Positions 49,841 to 63,672 of a DNA stretch of 64,000 nucleotides are shown piece after piece. The notes under the pieces were generated by a model, which worked only from the letters and a program-made list of their open reading frames with translations, was not told the DNA's origin and did not search any database. The position numbers and the translations under genes were made by a program. Source of the DNA: Lysinibacillus sp. 2017 (lineage in GTDB: Bacteria > Bacillota > Bacilli > Bacillales_A > Planococcaceae); contig NZ_CP029002.1 in NCBI RefSeq assembly GCF_003073375.1, forward strand, positions 3,570,001-3,634,000, given 5' to 3'. The stretch's first letter is position 1, and every line of letters begins with the position of its first letter.

Positions 49841-50280
49841 TAAATCACCTCAGTAGTTCCGCCAGCGTTTTCAATTGCTTCTTTAGCAGAAGCAGAGAAT
49901 TTGTGAGCTTTGACTGTAAGCTTAACGTTTACAGTACCATGACCTAGAATTTTGATTCCAGCTTTTTCATTGCTCACGATACCAGTTTCTAATAATAATG
50001 CAGGTGTTACTTCTGCACCTTCTTCGAAACGGTTTAACGCATCAATATTTAAGATAGCGTATTCTTTACGGTTAATGTTCGTAAAGCCACGTTTAGGTAA
50101 ACGACGGAATAAAGGGTTTTGACCACCCTCGAATCCAGGGCGAACACCGCCGCCAGAACGAGAATTTTGACCTTTAGTACCTCTACCTGCAGTTTTACCA
50201 TTACCAGAACCGATACCACGACCTACGCGATTGCGTACTTTACGCGATCCTTCTGCTGGTTTTAACTCATGAAGTTTCAT
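49840..50280 (-). CDS. rplO: 50S ribosomal protein L15
   Basis: 146 residues: [22 protein letters not shown] and glycine-rich [18 protein letters not shown]. Standard spc operon position. Confidence 0.98.
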   Translation of the reverse strand: MKLHELKPAEGSRKVRNRVGRGIGSGNGKTAGRGTKGQNSRSGGGVRPGFEGGQNPLFRRLPKRGFTNINRKEYAILNIDALNRFEEGAEVTPALLLETGIVSNEKAGIKILGHGTVNVKLTVKAHKFSASAKEAIENAGGTTEVI

Positions 50281-50312
50281 ATGAGAGCACCTCCTTGTTC
50301 AATAATGTGAAA

Positions 50313-50492
50313 TTAAATTTCTTCAACTGTAACTAAGTGAGCTACTTTTGTTAACATACCACGGATAGCAGCATTATCTGCTTGTTCCACAGTTTGATTT
50401 AATTTACGTAATCCTAATGCCTCAACAACTTTACGTTGGTTTGGTTTAGTACCGATCACAGATTTTGTAAGGGTGATTTGTAATTTAGTCAT
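50313..50492 (-). CDS. rpmD: 50S ribosomal protein L30
   Basis: 59 residues: [19 protein letters not shown] and [12 protein letters not shown]; lies between rpsE and rplO. Confidence 0.97.
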   Translation of the reverse strand: MTKLQITLTKSVIGTKPNQRKVVEALGLRKLNQTVEQADNAAIRGMLTKVAHLVTVEEI

Positions 50493-50505
50493 TATAATTC
50501 CCCCC

Positions 50506-51006
50506 TTATCCTAATAACTCTTCCACTGATTTACCGCGTAGTTTTGCTACATCTTCTGCGCGTTTTAATTCAGTTAAACCTGCTACAGTTGCGCGCACCA
50601 TGTTAATTGGTGTGCTTGAACCAAGAGATTTTGAAAGAATATCAGTAATACCCGCTAGTTCTAGTACGGCACGTACTGGACCACCAGCGATAACTCCTGT
50701 ACCAGGAGCTGCAGGTTTGATTAAGATTGAACCTGCACCGAAGCGACCTTGCACTAAGTGTGGAGTAGTTCCACCCACGCGTGGTACTTCGATTAAGTTT
50801 TTCTTCGCGTCTTCAACAGCTTTGCGGATTGCGTCTGGAACCTCTTGGGCTTTACCAGTACCGAAACCTACATGACCATTTTTATCTCCAACTACAACTA
50901 ATGCAGTGAAGCGGAAGCGACGACCACCTTTAACAACTTTAGCAACACGGTTAATTGTAACAACGCGTTCTTCAAGTTCTAATTTGTTTGCGTCAATGCG
51001 ACTCAT
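50506..51006 (-). CDS. rpsE: 30S ribosomal protein S5
   Basis: 166 residues. N-terminal double-stranded RNA-binding fold ([20 protein letters not shown]) and C-terminal [19 protein letters not shown]; affects decoding fidelity. Confidence 0.98.
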   Translation of the reverse strand: MSRIDANKLELEERVVTINRVAKVVKGGRRFRFTALVVVGDKNGHVGFGTGKAQEVPDAIRKAVEDAKKNLIEVPRVGGTTPHLVQGRFGAGSILIKPAAPGTGVIAGGPVRAVLELAGITDILSKSLGSSTPINMVRATVAGLTELKRAEDVAKLRGKSVEELLG

Positions 51007-51027
51007 GAAGTATGTCCCTCCTTCTTA

Positions 51028-51387
51028 TTAAAATTCTAAGCCGTTTTCACGTGCAGCTTCAGCTAAAGCTTTCACACGACCATGATATAAGTAACCGCTA
51101 CGGTCAAATACCACAGTAGTAATATTTTTTTCAGCAGCGCGTTTAGCGATTGTTTCACCGATTTTAGTAGCAGCTTCAATGTTTGATACTAACTCTTTGA
51201 AATCTTTTTCTTGAGTATTAGCAGAAACTAAAGTTACACCAGCTACATCGTCGATTAGTTGTGCATAAATGTTCTTATTAGAACGGAATACGTTTAAACG
51301 AGGACGTTGTGCAGTACCCGAAATTTTAGAACGAACACGCCCATGACGTTTTTTACGAACTTGATTTTTGTCTTGTTTCGTAATCAC
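51028..51387 (-). CDS. rplR: 50S ribosomal protein L18
   Basis: 119 residues: [20 protein letters not shown] and the C-terminal [20 protein letters not shown]; binds 5S rRNA. Start chosen at GTG 51387, eight bases after AAAGGAG; an in-frame GTG three codons upstream overlaps that site. Confidence 0.97.
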   Translation of the reverse strand: MITKQDKNQVRKKRHGRVRSKISGTAQRPRLNVFRSNKNIYAQLIDDVAGVTLVSANTQEKDFKELVSNIEAATKIGETIAKRAAEKNITTVVFDRSGYLYHGRVKALAEAARENGLEF

Positions 51388-51428
51388 AGAGGTCACTCCT
51401 TTCTAGATTGATGCGGTTTTAGGCCGCA

Positions 51429-51968
51429 TTATTTACCTGTTTTACCTTCTTTACGGCGAACGAATTCACCTTCGTAACGAATACCTTTACCTTTATAAGG
51501 CTCTGGCGGACGTACGTCGCGGATGTTAGATGCTAATGCACCAACACGCTCTTTAGAAATACCTTTAACGATGATTTTAGTGTTTGAAGGAACTTCAACC
51601 TCTAAACCTTCTTCAGGTGTAAACTCAACTGGGTGAGAGAAACCTACGTTCAATACAAGCTTTTTGCCTTGTAATTGAGCACGGTAACCTACACCAATAA
51701 GTTCTAGAGAGCGAGAGAAACCTTCAGAAACACCAGTTACCATGTTAGCTAATAACGCACGAGTTGTACCGTGGTTAGTACGGTGTTCTTTCGAATCAGA
51801 AGGACGAACAACTGAAAGCATGTTGCCTTCTTGTTCGATTTTCATATCTTGATTAAATTGACGAGTTAATTCGCCTTTTGGACCTTTAACAGTAACTAAG
51901 TTGCCTTCAGCGACTACTACAGTTACGTTAGCAGGTACCTCGATACTTTTTTTACCTACGCGAGACAT
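51429..51968 (-). CDS. rplF: 50S ribosomal protein L6
   Basis: 179 residues: [17 protein letters not shown] and the C-terminal [22 protein letters not shown]. Two repeated alpha/beta domains. Confidence 0.98.
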   Translation of the reverse strand: MSRVGKKSIEVPANVTVVVAEGNLVTVKGPKGELTRQFNQDMKIEQEGNMLSVVRPSDSKEHRTNHGTTRALLANMVTGVSEGFSRSLELIGVGYRAQLQGKKLVLNVGFSHPVEFTPEEGLEVEVPSNTKIIVKGISKERVGALASNIRDVRPPEPYKGKGIRYEGEFVRRKEGKTGK

Positions 51969-51999
51969 TTATATTGCACCTCCGTTCTTTTCTTACTAA

Positions 52000-52398
52000 T
52001 TACCAAATGTATGCTAAGATTTCTCCGCCAACTTGTTTAGCGCGAGCTTCTTTGTCAGTTAATAAGCCATTTGAAGTTGATACTAAAGCGATACCAAGAC
52101 CATTTAATACTTTTGGTACTTCAGTTGTTTTAGCATATACACGTAAACCTGGTTTTGAGATACGTTTAAGACCAGTAATTACGCGCTCGTTATCTTTACC
52201 ATATTTTAAGAAAATACGGATGATACCTTGCTTGTCGTCTTCTACATATTCAACATCACGTACGAAACCTTCACGCTTTAAAATTTCAGCGATCTCTTTC
52301 TTTACGTTAGAAGCAGGAACTTCTAACTTCTCGTGACGTACCATGTTTGCATTACGAATGCGTGTAAGCATGTCTGCAATTGGATCAGTCATTGTCAT
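52000..52398 (-). CDS. rpsH: 30S ribosomal protein S8
   Basis: 132 residues: [16 protein letters not shown] and the C-terminal [25 protein letters not shown] precedes ATG 52398. Confidence 0.98.
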   Translation of the reverse strand: MTMTDPIADMLTRIRNANMVRHEKLEVPASNVKKEIAEILKREGFVRDVEYVEDDKQGIIRIFLKYGKDNERVITGLKRISKPGLRVYAKTTEVPKVLNGLGIALVSTSNGLLTDKEARAKQVGGEILAYIW

Positions 52399-52428
52399 GA
52401 AAATTTACCTCCTTCCCAAATTAGGGGA

Positions 52429-52632
<204 letters not shown>

Positions 52633-52637
52633 TTAAA

Positions 52638-53177
52638 TTACTTTTGGAACGGCATACCGAACTGTGTTAATAACTCGCGAGCTTCTTCGTCAGAATTCGC
52701 AGTAGTTACGATAACGATGTCCATACCGCGTACTTTTGAAACTTTATCGTAATCAATTTCAGGGAAAATTAATTGTTCTTTAACACCTAAAGTGTAGTTA
52801 CCGCGACCATCGAATGCTTTTTTAGAAACACCACGGAAGTCACGTACACGTGGAAGTGCGATAGCGATTAATTTATCCAAGAATTCATACATACGCTCAC
52901 CGCGTAATGTAACTTTAGCACCGATTGCTTGACCTTCACGAAGACGGAAACCAGCGATTGATTTTTTTGCTTTTGTTACAACTGGTTTTTGACCAGTGAT
53001 AATTGTTAATTCTTCAACAGCTACATCTAAAGCCTTAGAGTTTTGAACAGCGTCACCAACACCCATGTTGATTACGATTTTGTCTACTTTAGGGATTTGC
53101 ATAACTGATTTATATTCGAATTTGCTCATAAGAGCAGATGATACTTCGTTTAAATATTTTTCTTTTAGGCGGCTCAT
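52638..53177 (-). CDS. rplE: 50S ribosomal protein L5
   Basis: 179 residues: [40 protein letters not shown] and the C-terminal [19 protein letters not shown]. Binds 5S rRNA. Confidence 0.98.
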   Translation of the reverse strand: MSRLKEKYLNEVSSALMSKFEYKSVMQIPKVDKIVINMGVGDAVQNSKALDVAVEELTIITGQKPVVTKAKKSIAGFRLREGQAIGAKVTLRGERMYEFLDKLIAIALPRVRDFRGVSKKAFDGRGNYTLGVKEQLIFPEIDYDKVSKVRGMDIVIVTTANSDEEARELLTQFGMPFQK

Positions 53178-53205
53178 GTGTGTACCTCCCTTCTTAGTTT
53201 ACTTG

Positions 53206-53514
53206 TTAGTCGATTACTACACCGGATTTTTTTGCAACACGAACTTTATTGCCATCTTTGATCTCAAAACCTACACGAGTCGGCTCGCCAGATTTAGGAT
53301 CGATTAGCATTACGTTCGAAATGTGGATTGCAGCTTCTTGAGATACAATACCACCTTGTGGGTTCAATTGGTTAGGTTTAACGTGTTTCTTAACGATGTT
53401 TACCCCTTCAACAAGAACGCGGTCTTGTTTTGGGAAAGCAGCTAAGATAACGCCTTCTTTACCTTTGTCTTTACCAGTAATTACTTTTACTTTATCGCCC
53501 TTTTTAACATGCAT
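53206..53514 (-). CDS. rplX: 50S ribosomal protein L24
   Basis: 102 residues with the KOW motif [21 protein letters not shown] 53514 follows AAGGAGG; the frame's upstream extension covers that site and is rejected. Confidence 0.97.
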   Translation of the reverse strand: MHVKKGDKVKVITGKDKGKEGVILAAFPKQDRVLVEGVNIVKKHVKPNQLNPQGGIVSQEAAIHISNVMLIDPKSGEPTRVGFEIKDGNKVRVAKKSGVVID

Positions 53515-53551
53515 TTTGTGTCGCACCTCCTTGATTGGTACTGTCATGAAA

Positions 53552-53920
53552 TTAAAGAACTTCTGGAGCTAGAGAAACGATTTTCATGAAGTTGCCATCA
53601 CGTAATTCACGTGCAACTGGTCCGAAAATACGAGTTCCGCGTGGTGATTTATCATCTTTGATGATTACGCAAGCATTCTCGTCAAATTTGATGTAAGTAC
53701 CGTCTTTACGACGAGCACCTGTTTTAGTGCGAACGATAACAGCCTTAACAACGTCACCTTTTTTGACAACGCCACCTGGTGTTGCTTTCTTAACGGTACA
53801 AACAACGACATCACCGATGTTAGCAGTTTTACGTCCAGAACCACCAAGTACTTTAATTGTTAAAACTTCACGTGCACCTGAGTTGTCAGCAACTTTCATA
53901 CGACTTTCTTGTTGAATCAC
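53552..53920 (-). CDS. rplN: 50S ribosomal protein L14
   Basis: 122 residues: [20 protein letters not shown] and [20 protein letters not shown]. Standard position. Confidence 0.98.
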   Translation of the reverse strand: MIQQESRMKVADNSGAREVLTIKVLGGSGRKTANIGDVVVCTVKKATPGGVVKKGDVVKAVIVRTKTGARRKDGTYIKFDENACVIIKDDKSPRGTRIFGPVARELRDGNFMKIVSLAPEVL

Positions 53921-53967
53921 TTAGGTTACCTCCCCTCGGAAATTATATTTTATTCCGAAATGTGTTA

Positions 53968-54231
53968 TTAAATAATAACCGCTTTTTCTACAACTTCAAC
54001 TAAACGGAAGCGCTTAGTAGCTGATAGCGGGCGAGTTTCCATGATACGTACGATATCACCGATTTTCGCAGTGTTTAGCTCATCATGAGCCTTAAACTTT
54101 TTAGAGTATTTTACACGTTTGCCATAAAGCGCATGCTTTTTATGTGTTTCGATTAAAACAGAAATTGTTTTATCCATTTTGTCTGAAACAACGCGGCCTG
54201 TGTAAACTTTGCGTTGATTGCGCTCAGTCAT
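53968..54231 (-). CDS. rpsQ: 30S ribosomal protein S17
   Basis: 87 residues, OB fold: [19 protein letters not shown] and [19 protein letters not shown]. Confidence 0.98.
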   Translation of the reverse strand: MTERNQRKVYTGRVVSDKMDKTISVLIETHKKHALYGKRVKYSKKFKAHDELNTAKIGDIVRIMETRPLSATKRFRLVEVVEKAVII

Positions 54232-54249
54232 ACTTAGAACCCTCCTTTA

Positions 54250-54874
<625 letters not shown>

Positions 54875-54875
54875 A

Positions 54876-55532
54876 TTATTTGCCTCCTTCCACAGAGTTC
54901 TTTTTAGTTGGAAGAACTTCGCCACGGTAGATCCAAACTTTAACGCCTAGTTTACCGTAAGTTGTATCCGCTTCAGCATGTGCATAATCAATGTCAGCAC
55001 GTAATGTATGAAGTGGGACAGTTCCTTCACTATAGTGTTCAGCACGCGCGATATCAGCGCCACCTAAACGACCAGATACTTGTGTTTTAATACCTTTAGC
55101 ACCCGAACGCATTGTGCGTTGGATTGCTTGTTTTTGAGCACGACGGAATGATGCGCGGTTCTCAAGTTGACGAGCGATATTTTCTGCTACTAGACGAGCA
55201 TCTAAATCAGCACGTTTAATTTCAATAATATTGATGTGTACACGTTTACCAGTTACATCAGATAAGTATTTACGTAAGTTTTCGACTTCCGTACCACCTT
55301 TACCGATTACCATACCTGGTTTAGCAGTGTGAATTGTAACATTTACGCGATTTGCTGCGCGTTCGATTTCTACTTTAGATACAGATGCATCTTTAAGTTG
55401 AGTTTCGATATATTTACGAACTTTGATATCTTCGTGTAAAAGATCTGCGTAGTCTTTTTCAGCGAACCACTTTGACTCCCAGTCACGAATAATACCAACA
55501 CGTAGTCCTATTGGATGTACTTTTTGACCCAC
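54876..55532 (-). CDS. rpsC: 30S ribosomal protein S3
   Basis: 218 residues. KH domain ([19 protein letters not shown] near residue 75) and C-terminal domain ending [10 protein letters not shown]; lines the mRNA entry tunnel. Confidence 0.98.
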   Translation of the reverse strand: MGQKVHPIGLRVGIIRDWESKWFAEKDYADLLHEDIKVRKYIETQLKDASVSKVEIERAANRVNVTIHTAKPGMVIGKGGTEVENLRKYLSDVTGKRVHINIIEIKRADLDARLVAENIARQLENRASFRRAQKQAIQRTMRSGAKGIKTQVSGRLGGADIARAEHYSEGTVPLHTLRADIDYAHAEADTTYGKLGVKVWIYRGEVLPTKKNSVEGGK

Positions 55533-55535
55533 GGA

Positions 55536-55880
55536 TTATCCCTCCTTCTTCTCAGATACCACGATTGTAATGTGGCTTGTACGTTTGTTAATTGCCGATG
55601 CACGACCTTGTGCACGCGGACGGAAACGTTTTAATGTTGGACCTTCATCAACAAAGATTTCAGATACAACTAAGTTGTTCATATCTAACTCGTAGTTATG
55701 TTCAGCGTTAGCAACTGCAGATTTTAATACTTTCTCAACGACTGGAGACGCCGCTTTTGGAGTATGACGTAAAATTGCAACTGCTTCACCGATTTGCTTT
55801 CCTCGAATTAAGTCTACTACTAGACGAACTTTACGAGGAGCGATACGAACTGTACGAGCGATAGCTTTAGCTTGTGTCAT
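55536..55880 (-). CDS. rplV: 50S ribosomal protein L22
   Basis: 114 residues: [21 protein letters not shown] and the exit-tunnel loop [20 protein letters not shown], where macrolide-resistance changes occur in other bacteria; the loop is ordinary here. Confidence 0.98.
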   Translation of the reverse strand: MTQAKAIARTVRIAPRKVRLVVDLIRGKQIGEAVAILRHTPKAASPVVEKVLKSAVANAEHNYELDMNNLVVSEIFVDEGPTLKRFRPRAQGRASAINKRTSHITIVVSEKKEG

Positions 55881-55902
55881 TAGGATTTACCTCCTCTCAA
55901 AA

Positions 55903-56181
55903 TTAGCGTCTTGTTTTCTTGTCATCTGCACCGTGACCTTTGTAAGTACGTGTTGGTGCAAACTCACCTAGTTTATGACCTACCATATCTTCAGTTACGT
56001 ATACAGGAACGTGTTTACGTCCGTCATATACAGCGATTGTTAAACCGATGAAGTTAGGGAAAATCGTAGAACGGCGAGACCAAGTTTTAATTACTTGTTT
56101 CTTTTCAGAAGCCTCTTGCGCTTCCACCTTTTTCATAAGGTGATCGTCTGCAAAAGGGCCTTTTTTCATGCTGCGACCCAT
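55903..56181 (-). CDS. rpsS: 30S ribosomal protein S19
   Basis: 92 residues: [20 protein letters not shown] and [16 protein letters not shown]. Confidence 0.98.
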   Translation of the reverse strand: MGRSMKKGPFADDHLMKKVEAQEASEKKQVIKTWSRRSTIFPNFIGLTIAVYDGRKHVPVYVTEDMVGHKLGEFAPTRTYKGHGADDKKTRR

Positions 56182-56241
56182 TTAGGAACCTCCCTCCGTG
56201 ATACCACCACGGTTCGCCTATGGAACCGTAGTTTTAACACA

Positions 56242-57072
56242 TTATTTTTTACGTCCGCGAATAATAAATTTAGATGATTTATTTTTCTTGTTACGAGTTT
56301 TGTAACCAAGAGCTGGTTTGCCCCATGGTGTCATTGGAGATTTACGTCCGATTGGAGAACGTCCTTCACCACCACCGTGTGGGTGATCGTTAGGGTTCAT
56401 TACAGAACCACGAACTGTTGGGCGTTTACCTAACCAACGATTACGACCTGCTTTACCAATGTGGATAAGTTCGTGTTGTTCATTACCAACTTGACCGATT
56501 GTAGCACGGCAAGTAGCAAGGATTAAACGTACTTCACCAGATTGTAAGCGAACGATTACATATTTACCTTCACGGCCTAATACTTGTGCAGAAGTACCAG
56601 CTGAACGTACTAATTGTCCACCTTTACCAGGTTTCATTTCGATGTTATGGATTGTAGTACCCATTGGAATGTTAGCTAATGGTAAAGCGTTACCCACTTT
56701 GATGTCCACTTCTGGACCTGAAACGATCATTTGACCTACTTCAAGACCTTTTGGAGCTAGGATATAACGTTTTTCACCGTCAGCATAGTTAATTAATGCG
56801 ATGTTCGCAGAACGGTTTGGATCGTACTCAATTGTAGCAACGCGTCCTGGAATGCCATCTTTAAGACGTTTAAAGTCGATAACACGGTATTGTTTCTTGT
56901 GACCACCACCGTGATGACGAACAGTAATTTTACCCTGGTTGTTACGACCAGCTTTGCGTTTAGTTGACTCTAATAAAGACTTTTCAGGTTTATTAGTAGT
57001 GATTTCGGCAAAATCAGATGATGTCATGTTACGACGACCAGCTGAGGTTGGCTTATACTTTTTAATCGCCAT
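56242..57072 (-). CDS. rplB: 50S ribosomal protein L2
   Basis: 276 residues: [40 protein letters not shown] with the conserved His near the peptidyl-transferase centre. Confidence 0.98.
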   Translation of the reverse strand: MAIKKYKPTSAGRRNMTSSDFAEITTNKPEKSLLESTKRKAGRNNQGKITVRHHGGGHKKQYRVIDFKRLKDGIPGRVATIEYDPNRSANIALINYADGEKRYILAPKGLEVGQMIVSGPEVDIKVGNALPLANIPMGTTIHNIEMKPGKGGQLVRSAGTSAQVLGREGKYVIVRLQSGEVRLILATCRATIGQVGNEQHELIHIGKAGRNRWLGKRPTVRGSVMNPNDHPHGGGEGRSPIGRKSPMTPWGKPALGYKTRNKKNKSSKFIIRGRKK

Positions 57073-57111
57073 TTGTTTTCCCTCCTTCTTTAGGGTTGAG
57101 TTATATTAAAA

Positions 57112-57396
57112 TTAGATTTCGAATAATTCGATTTCTTTAGAATCAGCAGTTAATTTAACAATCGCTTTACGACGTTTGTTAGTGTATCCACCGAATTTAC
57201 CAACGCGTTTAAACTTACCTTTGTAGTTCATTACGTTTACTTTCTCAACTTTAACGCCGAAGATTTCTTCTACTGCGTCTTTAACTTGAGTTTTGTTAGC
57301 GCGAGTGTCTACTTCAAAAGTATACTTTTTCTCTGCCATAATTTCTGAAGAACGCTCAGTAATGACTGGACGTTTTAAAATATCACGTGCTTCCAT
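57112..57396 (-). CDS. rplW: 50S ribosomal protein L23
   Basis: 94 residues: [20 protein letters not shown] and [19 protein letters not shown]; docking site for trigger factor and SRP at the tunnel exit. Start abuts the rplD stop. Confidence 0.98.
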   Translation of the reverse strand: MEARDILKRPVITERSSEIMAEKKYTFEVDTRANKTQVKDAVEEIFGVKVEKVNVMNYKGKFKRVGKFGGYTNKRRKAIVKLTADSKEIELFEI

Positions 57397-58019
57397 TATC
57401 CAAGCACCTCCTCAACTTTTTTCACAGCGTCTTGAGTGAAAACAACTTTATCGTGACCTAATAGGTCTAATACGTTGATTCCTTCAGCTGTTAACACTGT
57501 AACACCAGGGATGTTACGAGCAGATAAAGCTACATTTTCGTTAACTTCAGCAGTTACGAATAATGCTTTTTTGCTGATTTCTAATGCAGTTAATACTGCT
57601 TTGAAATCTTTAGTTTTTGGTGCATTTAATGTTAATGCATCAAGTACTACGAAGTTTTGTTCTAATACTTTAGCAGATAAAGCAGATTTAAGTGCTAAAC
57701 GACGAACTTTCTTAGGTAGTTTGTATGCGTAACTACGTTGTGTAGGACCGAATACAACACCACCACCACGCCATTGCGGAGAGCGGATCGAACCTTGACG
57801 AGCACGACCAGTTCCTTTTTGACGCCATGGCTTACGACCACCACCAGCAACTTCTGAACGGTTTTTAACTTTGTGATTACCTTGACGTAAAGATGCGCGT
57901 TGAGCAACAATTGCGTCGAATAATACAGCTTCGTTTGGCTCGATTCCGAAAATCGCATCGTTTAATTCGATTTCGCCAACTGAAGCACCTGTTTGACTAA
58001 GTACTGAAACCTTTGTCAT
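57396..58019 (-). CDS. rplD: 50S ribosomal protein L4
   Basis: 207 residues: [20 protein letters not shown] and [20 protein letters not shown] tunnel loop. Confidence 0.98.
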   Translation of the reverse strand: MTKVSVLSQTGASVGEIELNDAIFGIEPNEAVLFDAIVAQRASLRQGNHKVKNRSEVAGGGRKPWRQKGTGRARQGSIRSPQWRGGGVVFGPTQRSYAYKLPKKVRRLALKSALSAKVLEQNFVVLDALTLNAPKTKDFKAVLTALEISKKALFVTAEVNENVALSARNIPGVTVLTAEGINVLDLLGHDKVVFTQDAVKKVEEVLG

Positions 58020-58046
58020 TCCTGTTTCCTCCTTTCTTTAAGAGAA

Positions 58047-58676
58047 TTATTTTGATTTAATAGCAGATTTAACTGTTACTAATGCTTTTTTAGAACCAGG
58101 AACATTACCTTTTACTAATAGTAGGTTACGTTCAACATCAACCTTAACGATCTCAAGGTTTTGAATTGTTACAACAGTACCACCCATTTGACCAGGTAAT
58201 TTCTTTTGTTTAAATACGCGGTTCGGAGCAACTGGACCCATTGAACCAGGACGACGGTGGTAACGAGAACCGTGGGCCATAGGACCACGAGATTGACCAT
58301 GGCGTTTAATTACACCTTGGAAACCTTTACCTTTAGTAATACCTGTTACATCAATTACATCGCCTTCTGCGAATACTTCTACCTTGACTTCTTGACCAAC
58401 TTCGTAAGAAGCAACTTCTAAGTTGCGGAACTCACGGATGAAGCGCTTAGGAGCCGTGCTTGCTTTCGCTACGTGGCCTTGTTCAGGTTTGTTAGAAAGC
58501 TTAACGCGCTTGTCTTCGAAACCAACTTGGATTGCTTCGTAGCCGTCAGTTTCAACAGTTTTCTTTTGTAAAACTACGTTTGGAGTAGCTTCGATTACTG
58601 TTACTGGGATAAGATCTCCGTTTTCAGCGAAAACTTGAGTCATACCAATTTTTCTACCTAAGATTCCTTTAGTCAT
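58047..58676 (-). CDS. rplC: 50S ribosomal protein L3
   Basis: 209 residues: [20 protein letters not shown] and [20 protein letters not shown] loop near the peptidyl-transferase centre. Confidence 0.98.
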   Translation of the reverse strand: MTKGILGRKIGMTQVFAENGDLIPVTVIEATPNVVLQKKTVETDGYEAIQVGFEDKRVKLSNKPEQGHVAKASTAPKRFIREFRNLEVASYEVGQEVKVEVFAEGDVIDVTGITKGKGFQGVIKRHGQSRGPMAHGSRYHRRPGSMGPVAPNRVFKQKKLPGQMGGTVVTIQNLEIVKVDVERNLLLVKGNVPGSKKALVTVKSAIKSK

Positions 58677-58727
58677 TTGTCACACCTCCTGTAAATTTTA
58701 AAAAATGTTTATATTTGTTTTTTACCA

Positions 58728-59216
<489 letters not shown>

Positions 59217-59371
59217 TTAATAATGTTTAATTCTTTATTTTAATACGTTCGCTCTTTTTGAGCCGTTTTCTAGTATATAAGACTATTAGCTTGAAAGCAA
59301 CCGAAAAGAAATAAAACCTTTTTAGATAAAATATTCAGAAAAATTAGATTCCCTAATTTCCTATAGTTACA

Positions 59372-59406
59372 AAAAAACGTCACTCTCTTTTCACTGAGAG
59401 TGACGA
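59372..59406 (-). terminator. Terminator of the YuiF-type transporter gene
   Basis: CGTCACTCTC / GAGAGTGACG stem followed by seven T residues on the minus strand. The 165 bases between it and the S10 promoter hold nothing else recognised. Confidence 0.9.
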
Positions 59407-59411
59407 CTATA

Positions 59412-60731
59412 TTATAGGAAGAAAACCACTGCAAGCCATCCAAAAAGGATTTGCGGAATGTTATAAAAAAGGAATGTTGGTACGCATGTATCCCAGATAT
59501 GATTGTGTTGTCCATCGACATTTAAGCCTGATGTTGGTCCGAGCGTTGAGTCTGATGCTGGAGAACCTGCATCTCCAAGAACACCCGCTGTACCGATTAA
59601 ACAAATAATCGCTAAATCACTTAAACCAAGTTCTACACCTAAAGGAACAAAGATTGCTGCAATAATTGGAATGGTTGCGAAAGAAGAACCAATACCCATC
59701 GTAACGATTAAACCTACTACTAACATAATGAACACTGCCACACTTACATTACCACCGAATATATCCATTGCATTCGCCACAAGCGGTTTAACGTCTCCTG
59801 TTGCGTTAATAACAGCTGAAAATCCATTGGCTGAAATCATAACAAATCCTACGAACGCCATCATACGCATACCGTCAGATAGCACTTGATCGGCTTCTTT
59901 TATTTTTAATGCACCGGTTATATATAAAATAGCAATTCCGACAATTGAACCAATAATCATTGAATCCGTCGGAATTTGAACGGCCAATGAAGCAACTAAC
60001 GCAATCGCAGCAAAAATGAGATTACGTGTTTTCACTTCTTTTTCTTGTTCGTTTGACGTTGCCACTTCTATGTTTTCATACTTACGAGGCTTACGATATG
60101 CAAAAAACGCTCCCAGAAGCCCTACAGCCATCCCTAAAGCAACGATAGCCATTGCCTTAGGAACATCACTCATTGTAACGTCAACGCCCGCTATGCCCAT
60201 CTGTGTGACCACTATGTCTTGATAAATTAAGCCAAAACCAAAAGGTAAGAACATATAAGGCATTACTAAGCCAAATGTTAAAATACATGCGATTAAGCGA
60301 CGATCAATTTCTAGCATATTCATTAGCTTAATCATAGGAGGTACAATTAATGGAATAAATGCAATATGCACGGGCACTAAGTTTTGAGACATAATGGCAA
60401 GTGCTAGTAATACTAAAAAGATAAGCGCTTTTGCTAAGCCTTTCTTTTGTGAATCCCCTTCACGTTGTACTAACTTTAAAATAGCTTTAACTAATACTTC
60501 AGGAATCCCTGTTCGCGAGATTGCTAATGCAAAGCCACCAAGTAACCCATAACTAAGTGCAATTGTTGCGCCTCCACCAAGACCATCAACAAATGCTTGA
60601 ATTGTATCCATTATATTTAAACCACCAGCAAGGCCACCAACAATGGCTCCAATTGTTAGCGATAAAACGACGTTAATACGCAGTAAACTTAAAATAAGCA
60701 TAATGCCAACTGCTACTAAAACTGCATTCAT
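59412..60731 (-). CDS. Na+/H+ antiporter-family transporter (YuiF-like)
   Basis: 439 residues, about 11-12 membrane segments, ion-transporter superfamily. Conserved motifs: AIMSQNLVPVHIAFIPLIVP near residue 112 and GDAGSPASDSTLGPTSGLN near 397. B. subtilis YuiF relatives are annotated as Na+/H+ antiporters or amino-acid transporters; the true substrate is not fixed by sequence. ATG 60731 preferred over GTG 60740. Monocistronic. Confidence 0.85.
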   Translation of the reverse strand: MNAVLVAVGIMLILSLLRINVVLSLTIGAIVGGLAGGLNIMDTIQAFVDGLGGGATIALSYGLLGGFALAISRTGIPEVLVKAILKLVQREGDSQKKGLAKALIFLVLLALAIMSQNLVPVHIAFIPLIVPPMIKLMNMLEIDRRLIACILTFGLVMPYMFLPFGFGLIYQDIVVTQMGIAGVDVTMSDVPKAMAIVALGMAVGLLGAFFAYRKPRKYENIEVATSNEQEKEVKTRNLIFAAIALVASLAVQIPTDSMIIGSIVGIAILYITGALKIKEADQVLSDGMRMMAFVGFVMISANGFSAVINATGDVKPLVANAMDIFGGNVSVAVFIMLVVGLIVTMGIGSSFATIPIIAAIFVPLGVELGLSDLAIICLIGTAGVLGDAGSPASDSTLGPTSGLNVDGQHNHIWDTCVPTFLFYNIPQILFGWLAVVFFL

Positions 60732-60818
60732 ATCTCTCACTTCACTTTCGTGTGCTAAATTACTAATGTGTTAAAGTTACAAGAAATTAGCGCTTGAGTC
60801 AACGAAATCAGACGAATT

Positions 60819-60851
60819 AAAACCGTCAATCAAGAAAAAATTGACGGTTTT
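60819..60851 (-). terminator. Terminator of the BceAB-type operon
   Basis: AAAACCGTCAAT / ATTGACGGTTTT stem just past the permease stop. Confidence 0.85.
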
Positions 60852-60857
60852 AGGGGT

Positions 60858-62840
60858 TTATAAAGCTTGTTTAATAATTTTTTTGTAATAATTAATCGTT
60901 AATGCTGCAAATACCACATACATCACTACGTATAATGACATCGTAATAATTAGGGGTGTGAGGAGCTCAGTACCAAATAGGAACCAACCTGACTTAACCG
61001 CAAAGTAGCTATGAAGTAGGCCAATTAGTAGCGGTACACCAAAATTAAATAATTGTTTGAACATAATGCCGCGCAAAATTTCCTGCTCCGTGAAGCCAAT
61101 TTTACGTAGCACTGTATAGGAACTTGCCTCTTCATCCGCTTCAGACATTTGTTTAAAGTATAAAATACTACCTGTCGCCAGTAGAAATGCCAAACCTAAA
61201 AATGCTGTCGTAAAAATCAATGTGCCATATAAATTTAAATTATCTTCAATCATTGATTGCTTAGAACTCATTTCCCTCACTTTTCCATCAGCCTCTGATT
61301 GAACTAAAATATTGGCACCAGTGTCTCTATATAGTTTTTCTACTTGTTTATACGTTTTGTCGTCTGCATCAATTAAATTAATCGACGTTTGCTCTTTAGT
61401 AGTATAACCAACCGTATTCTCTTCATTTAATGCTTGCAGCTGTTCAAAAACTGTATCCTTTACAATGGCAACAAATCCACCCGCTGTAATTTTCCAAGCT
61501 ATAAATGTCGTGTCGTTTACTTCTTTAATATGCAATGGGAATTCATGTTGTTGATGTAAAAACGTCAAATCAAATGGCGCTTTTAACGGCATAATATTGG
61601 ATTGAAATCCGCCATACCCTGTAATAATTGCTTCTCCCTCAGCAAGTTGTGCATCCGGGTCAAGCTGCTGATAATCAGATAGCGAAACCATTACGACATC
61701 TGCCAATGTATCATCACTTAGCATACCTATCGCTTCTTCTGAAAAAATAGCTGCCATATCAACTTGTGCACTTGTTAAGTGAAATGTTTTTTTTTCAAAA
61801 TCAATATCTTGTTGTCCTAATGCATCAACAAATACCTGTTCACGTCCATCTACAGCGATATAATCTGCTGGCACTTGATTCTCCGCTGAAGTACCTGCTG
61901 AATAGTAACTAATATACGAAAGTGTCGTAATCGTAAGTGATACCGCCGTTAGTACAGTAATCAATGTTAGTGATTTTGCGTTGCCTTTCATGCGGTGCAT
62001 AATCGGTGTTAACGCTAATACGTCTGATAAATTCAAATGTCCCTTTTTACTCATACGGAATAAATTCAAAACAAATGCTACTGAATAACGGAACACAAAA
62101 TAGGTTCCACCGATCGTCGTCGCTAAAATAACAATCATACTTAAAAATAAGTTTGTCGTTTTCCCCGTAAATAAATTCATACTAGCATAATAGCCATAGC
62201 CTATTAACGCCAAACCAAATGCACCCATGATCATGTGGAATGCACTAAATCGCTTTACACGCTCGTCCGCTTGGTTCGATGCAGTAAATAATGCTAATAG
62301 CGTCGACTTACGTACCATAAATGCCATTTGCACTAAAATAATGACCAATAAAAGACCAAATACTATTAATGTATTTACAATCGCTACCTTACTAAAGGTC
62401 ATCGTAACAATCACATCAAATTTTAATAACTTCAACAAAATCATTGCAAATAAACGTGAGCTTAACAGTCCTAAGACCATGCCAATACTTACAGCACCAA
62501 TAAACAATAAAATATTTTCTAAGGCAATTAAACGTGTCACAAGTCCCTTTGTCATCCCGATTAATTGGTACAAGCCAATTTCCTTGCTACGACGCTTAAT
62601 AAATAAGTGATTAGCGTACAGTACAAAGAACAGCACAATGAAATATAGCATATACGAAGCTGCTTCAAATCCACTCGATGCCGTACCACTCGCTTTAGTC
62701 GCCTCAATAATAGATTCATTATATTGCAATGTCACAAACGAGAAAAACAAAGTTACGCTGAAAATAAGCGCAAAAAAGTATAAATAGTAATGTTTCATGT
62801 TTTTCTGCATGCTTTTAAACACGAGCTGACTAAGCTTCAC
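60858..62840 (-). CDS. BceB-type ABC transporter permease
   Basis: 660 residues. FtsX-like permease with ten predicted membrane segments and a large extracellular loop (about residues 310-520) between TM7 and TM8, the hallmark of peptide-antibiotic (bacitracin, lantibiotic) detoxification and sensing permeases. Start taken as GTG 62840 behind GGCGGTGAG; another GTG at 62849 is possible. Overlaps the ATPase gene by 11 bases. Pairs with the sensor kinase at 63706 by family rule. Confidence 0.9.
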   Translation of the reverse strand: MKLSQLVFKSMQKNMKHYYLYFFALIFSVTLFFSFVTLQYNESIIEATKASGTASSGFEAASYMLYFIVLFFVLYANHLFIKRRSKEIGLYQLIGMTKGLVTRLIALENILLFIGAVSIGMVLGLLSSRLFAMILLKLLKFDVIVTMTFSKVAIVNTLIVFGLLLVIILVQMAFMVRKSTLLALFTASNQADERVKRFSAFHMIMGAFGLALIGYGYYASMNLFTGKTTNLFLSMIVILATTIGGTYFVFRYSVAFVLNLFRMSKKGHLNLSDVLALTPIMHRMKGNAKSLTLITVLTAVSLTITTLSYISYYSAGTSAENQVPADYIAVDGREQVFVDALGQQDIDFEKKTFHLTSAQVDMAAIFSEEAIGMLSDDTLADVVMVSLSDYQQLDPDAQLAEGEAIITGYGGFQSNIMPLKAPFDLTFLHQQHEFPLHIKEVNDTTFIAWKITAGGFVAIVKDTVFEQLQALNEENTVGYTTKEQTSINLIDADDKTYKQVEKLYRDTGANILVQSEADGKVREMSSKQSMIEDNLNLYGTLIFTTAFLGLAFLLATGSILYFKQMSEADEEASSYTVLRKIGFTEQEILRGIMFKQLFNFGVPLLIGLLHSYFAVKSGWFLFGTELLTPLIITMSLYVVMYVVFAALTINYYKKIIKQAL

Positions 62841-63591
62841 CTTGCTCACCGCCTAAAACACTTTGCGTACTTAAAATTTGTTGGAAGAAATCCGTACGCG
62901 ACTTATCACCTTTATAAAGCTCAGTATAAATTTGCCCATCCTTTAAAAACAGTACACGTGAACAGAAGCTTGCCGCTACTGCATCATGCGTCACCATCAT
63001 TATCGTTACTTTCTTTTCTTCATTTATTTCCGATAAATTATTTAGCAAAGCGGTTGCTGCTTTTGAATCCAGTGCTCCTGTTGGCTCATCAGCAAATACG
63101 AGTGATGGATTCGAAATGAGTGCACGAGCTGCAGACGTACGCTGCTTTTGTCCACCTGAAATTTCATTTGGATATTTCGCTAAAATATCGTAAATACCCA
63201 GAACTTTTACAAGCTCCTGCAAACGCTTCTCCGCTGCTGCTTTTGGAATCGTACTTAATGAAAGTGGCAATAAAATATTTTCCTTCACTGTTAATGTGTC
63301 TAATAAATTATAGTCTTGAAAGATAAACCCCAGTTCGTCACGTCGAAATTTTGCGAGTGCTCGTTCCTTCATGCCTTGTAATTTTTGCCCATTAATTTCA
63401 ACAAGACCATCTGTTACTTGATCAATAGAACATAACACATTTAGTAATGTTGTTTTCCCAGAACCTGAAGGACCCATAATGCCTACGAATTCGCCCTTTT
63501 CTACTTCTAAATCAACGCCCTTTAACACTTCCTGTGCAAGTGCTCGTTTTCCATATATTTTTTTCACTTTACGTGCGGTTAAAATACTCAT
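62830..63591 (-). CDS. BceA-type ABC transporter ATPase
   Basis: 253 residues, BceA length. Walker [13 protein letters not shown] near residue 41, signature [15 protein letters not shown] near 143 (BceA-type variant), Walker [14 protein letters not shown]. With the permease it protects from cell-wall peptide antibiotics. ATG 63591 follows GAGAGG. Confidence 0.92.
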   Translation of the reverse strand: MSILTARKVKKIYGKRALAQEVLKGVDLEVEKGEFVGIMGPSGSGKTTLLNVLCSIDQVTDGLVEINGQKLQGMKERALAKFRRDELGFIFQDYNLLDTLTVKENILLPLSLSTIPKAAAEKRLQELVKVLGIYDILAKYPNEISGGQKQRTSAARALISNPSLVFADEPTGALDSKAATALLNNLSEINEEKKVTIMMVTHDAVAASFCSRVLFLKDGQIYTELYKGDKSRTDFFQQILSTQSVLGGEQGEA

Positions 63592-63672
63592 TTCCAATCA
63601 GCCTCTCTAATTATCTCTTTTGTTCTCTTTATTGTACCCACTATTAACAACAAAATCGTTTGATTTACATGA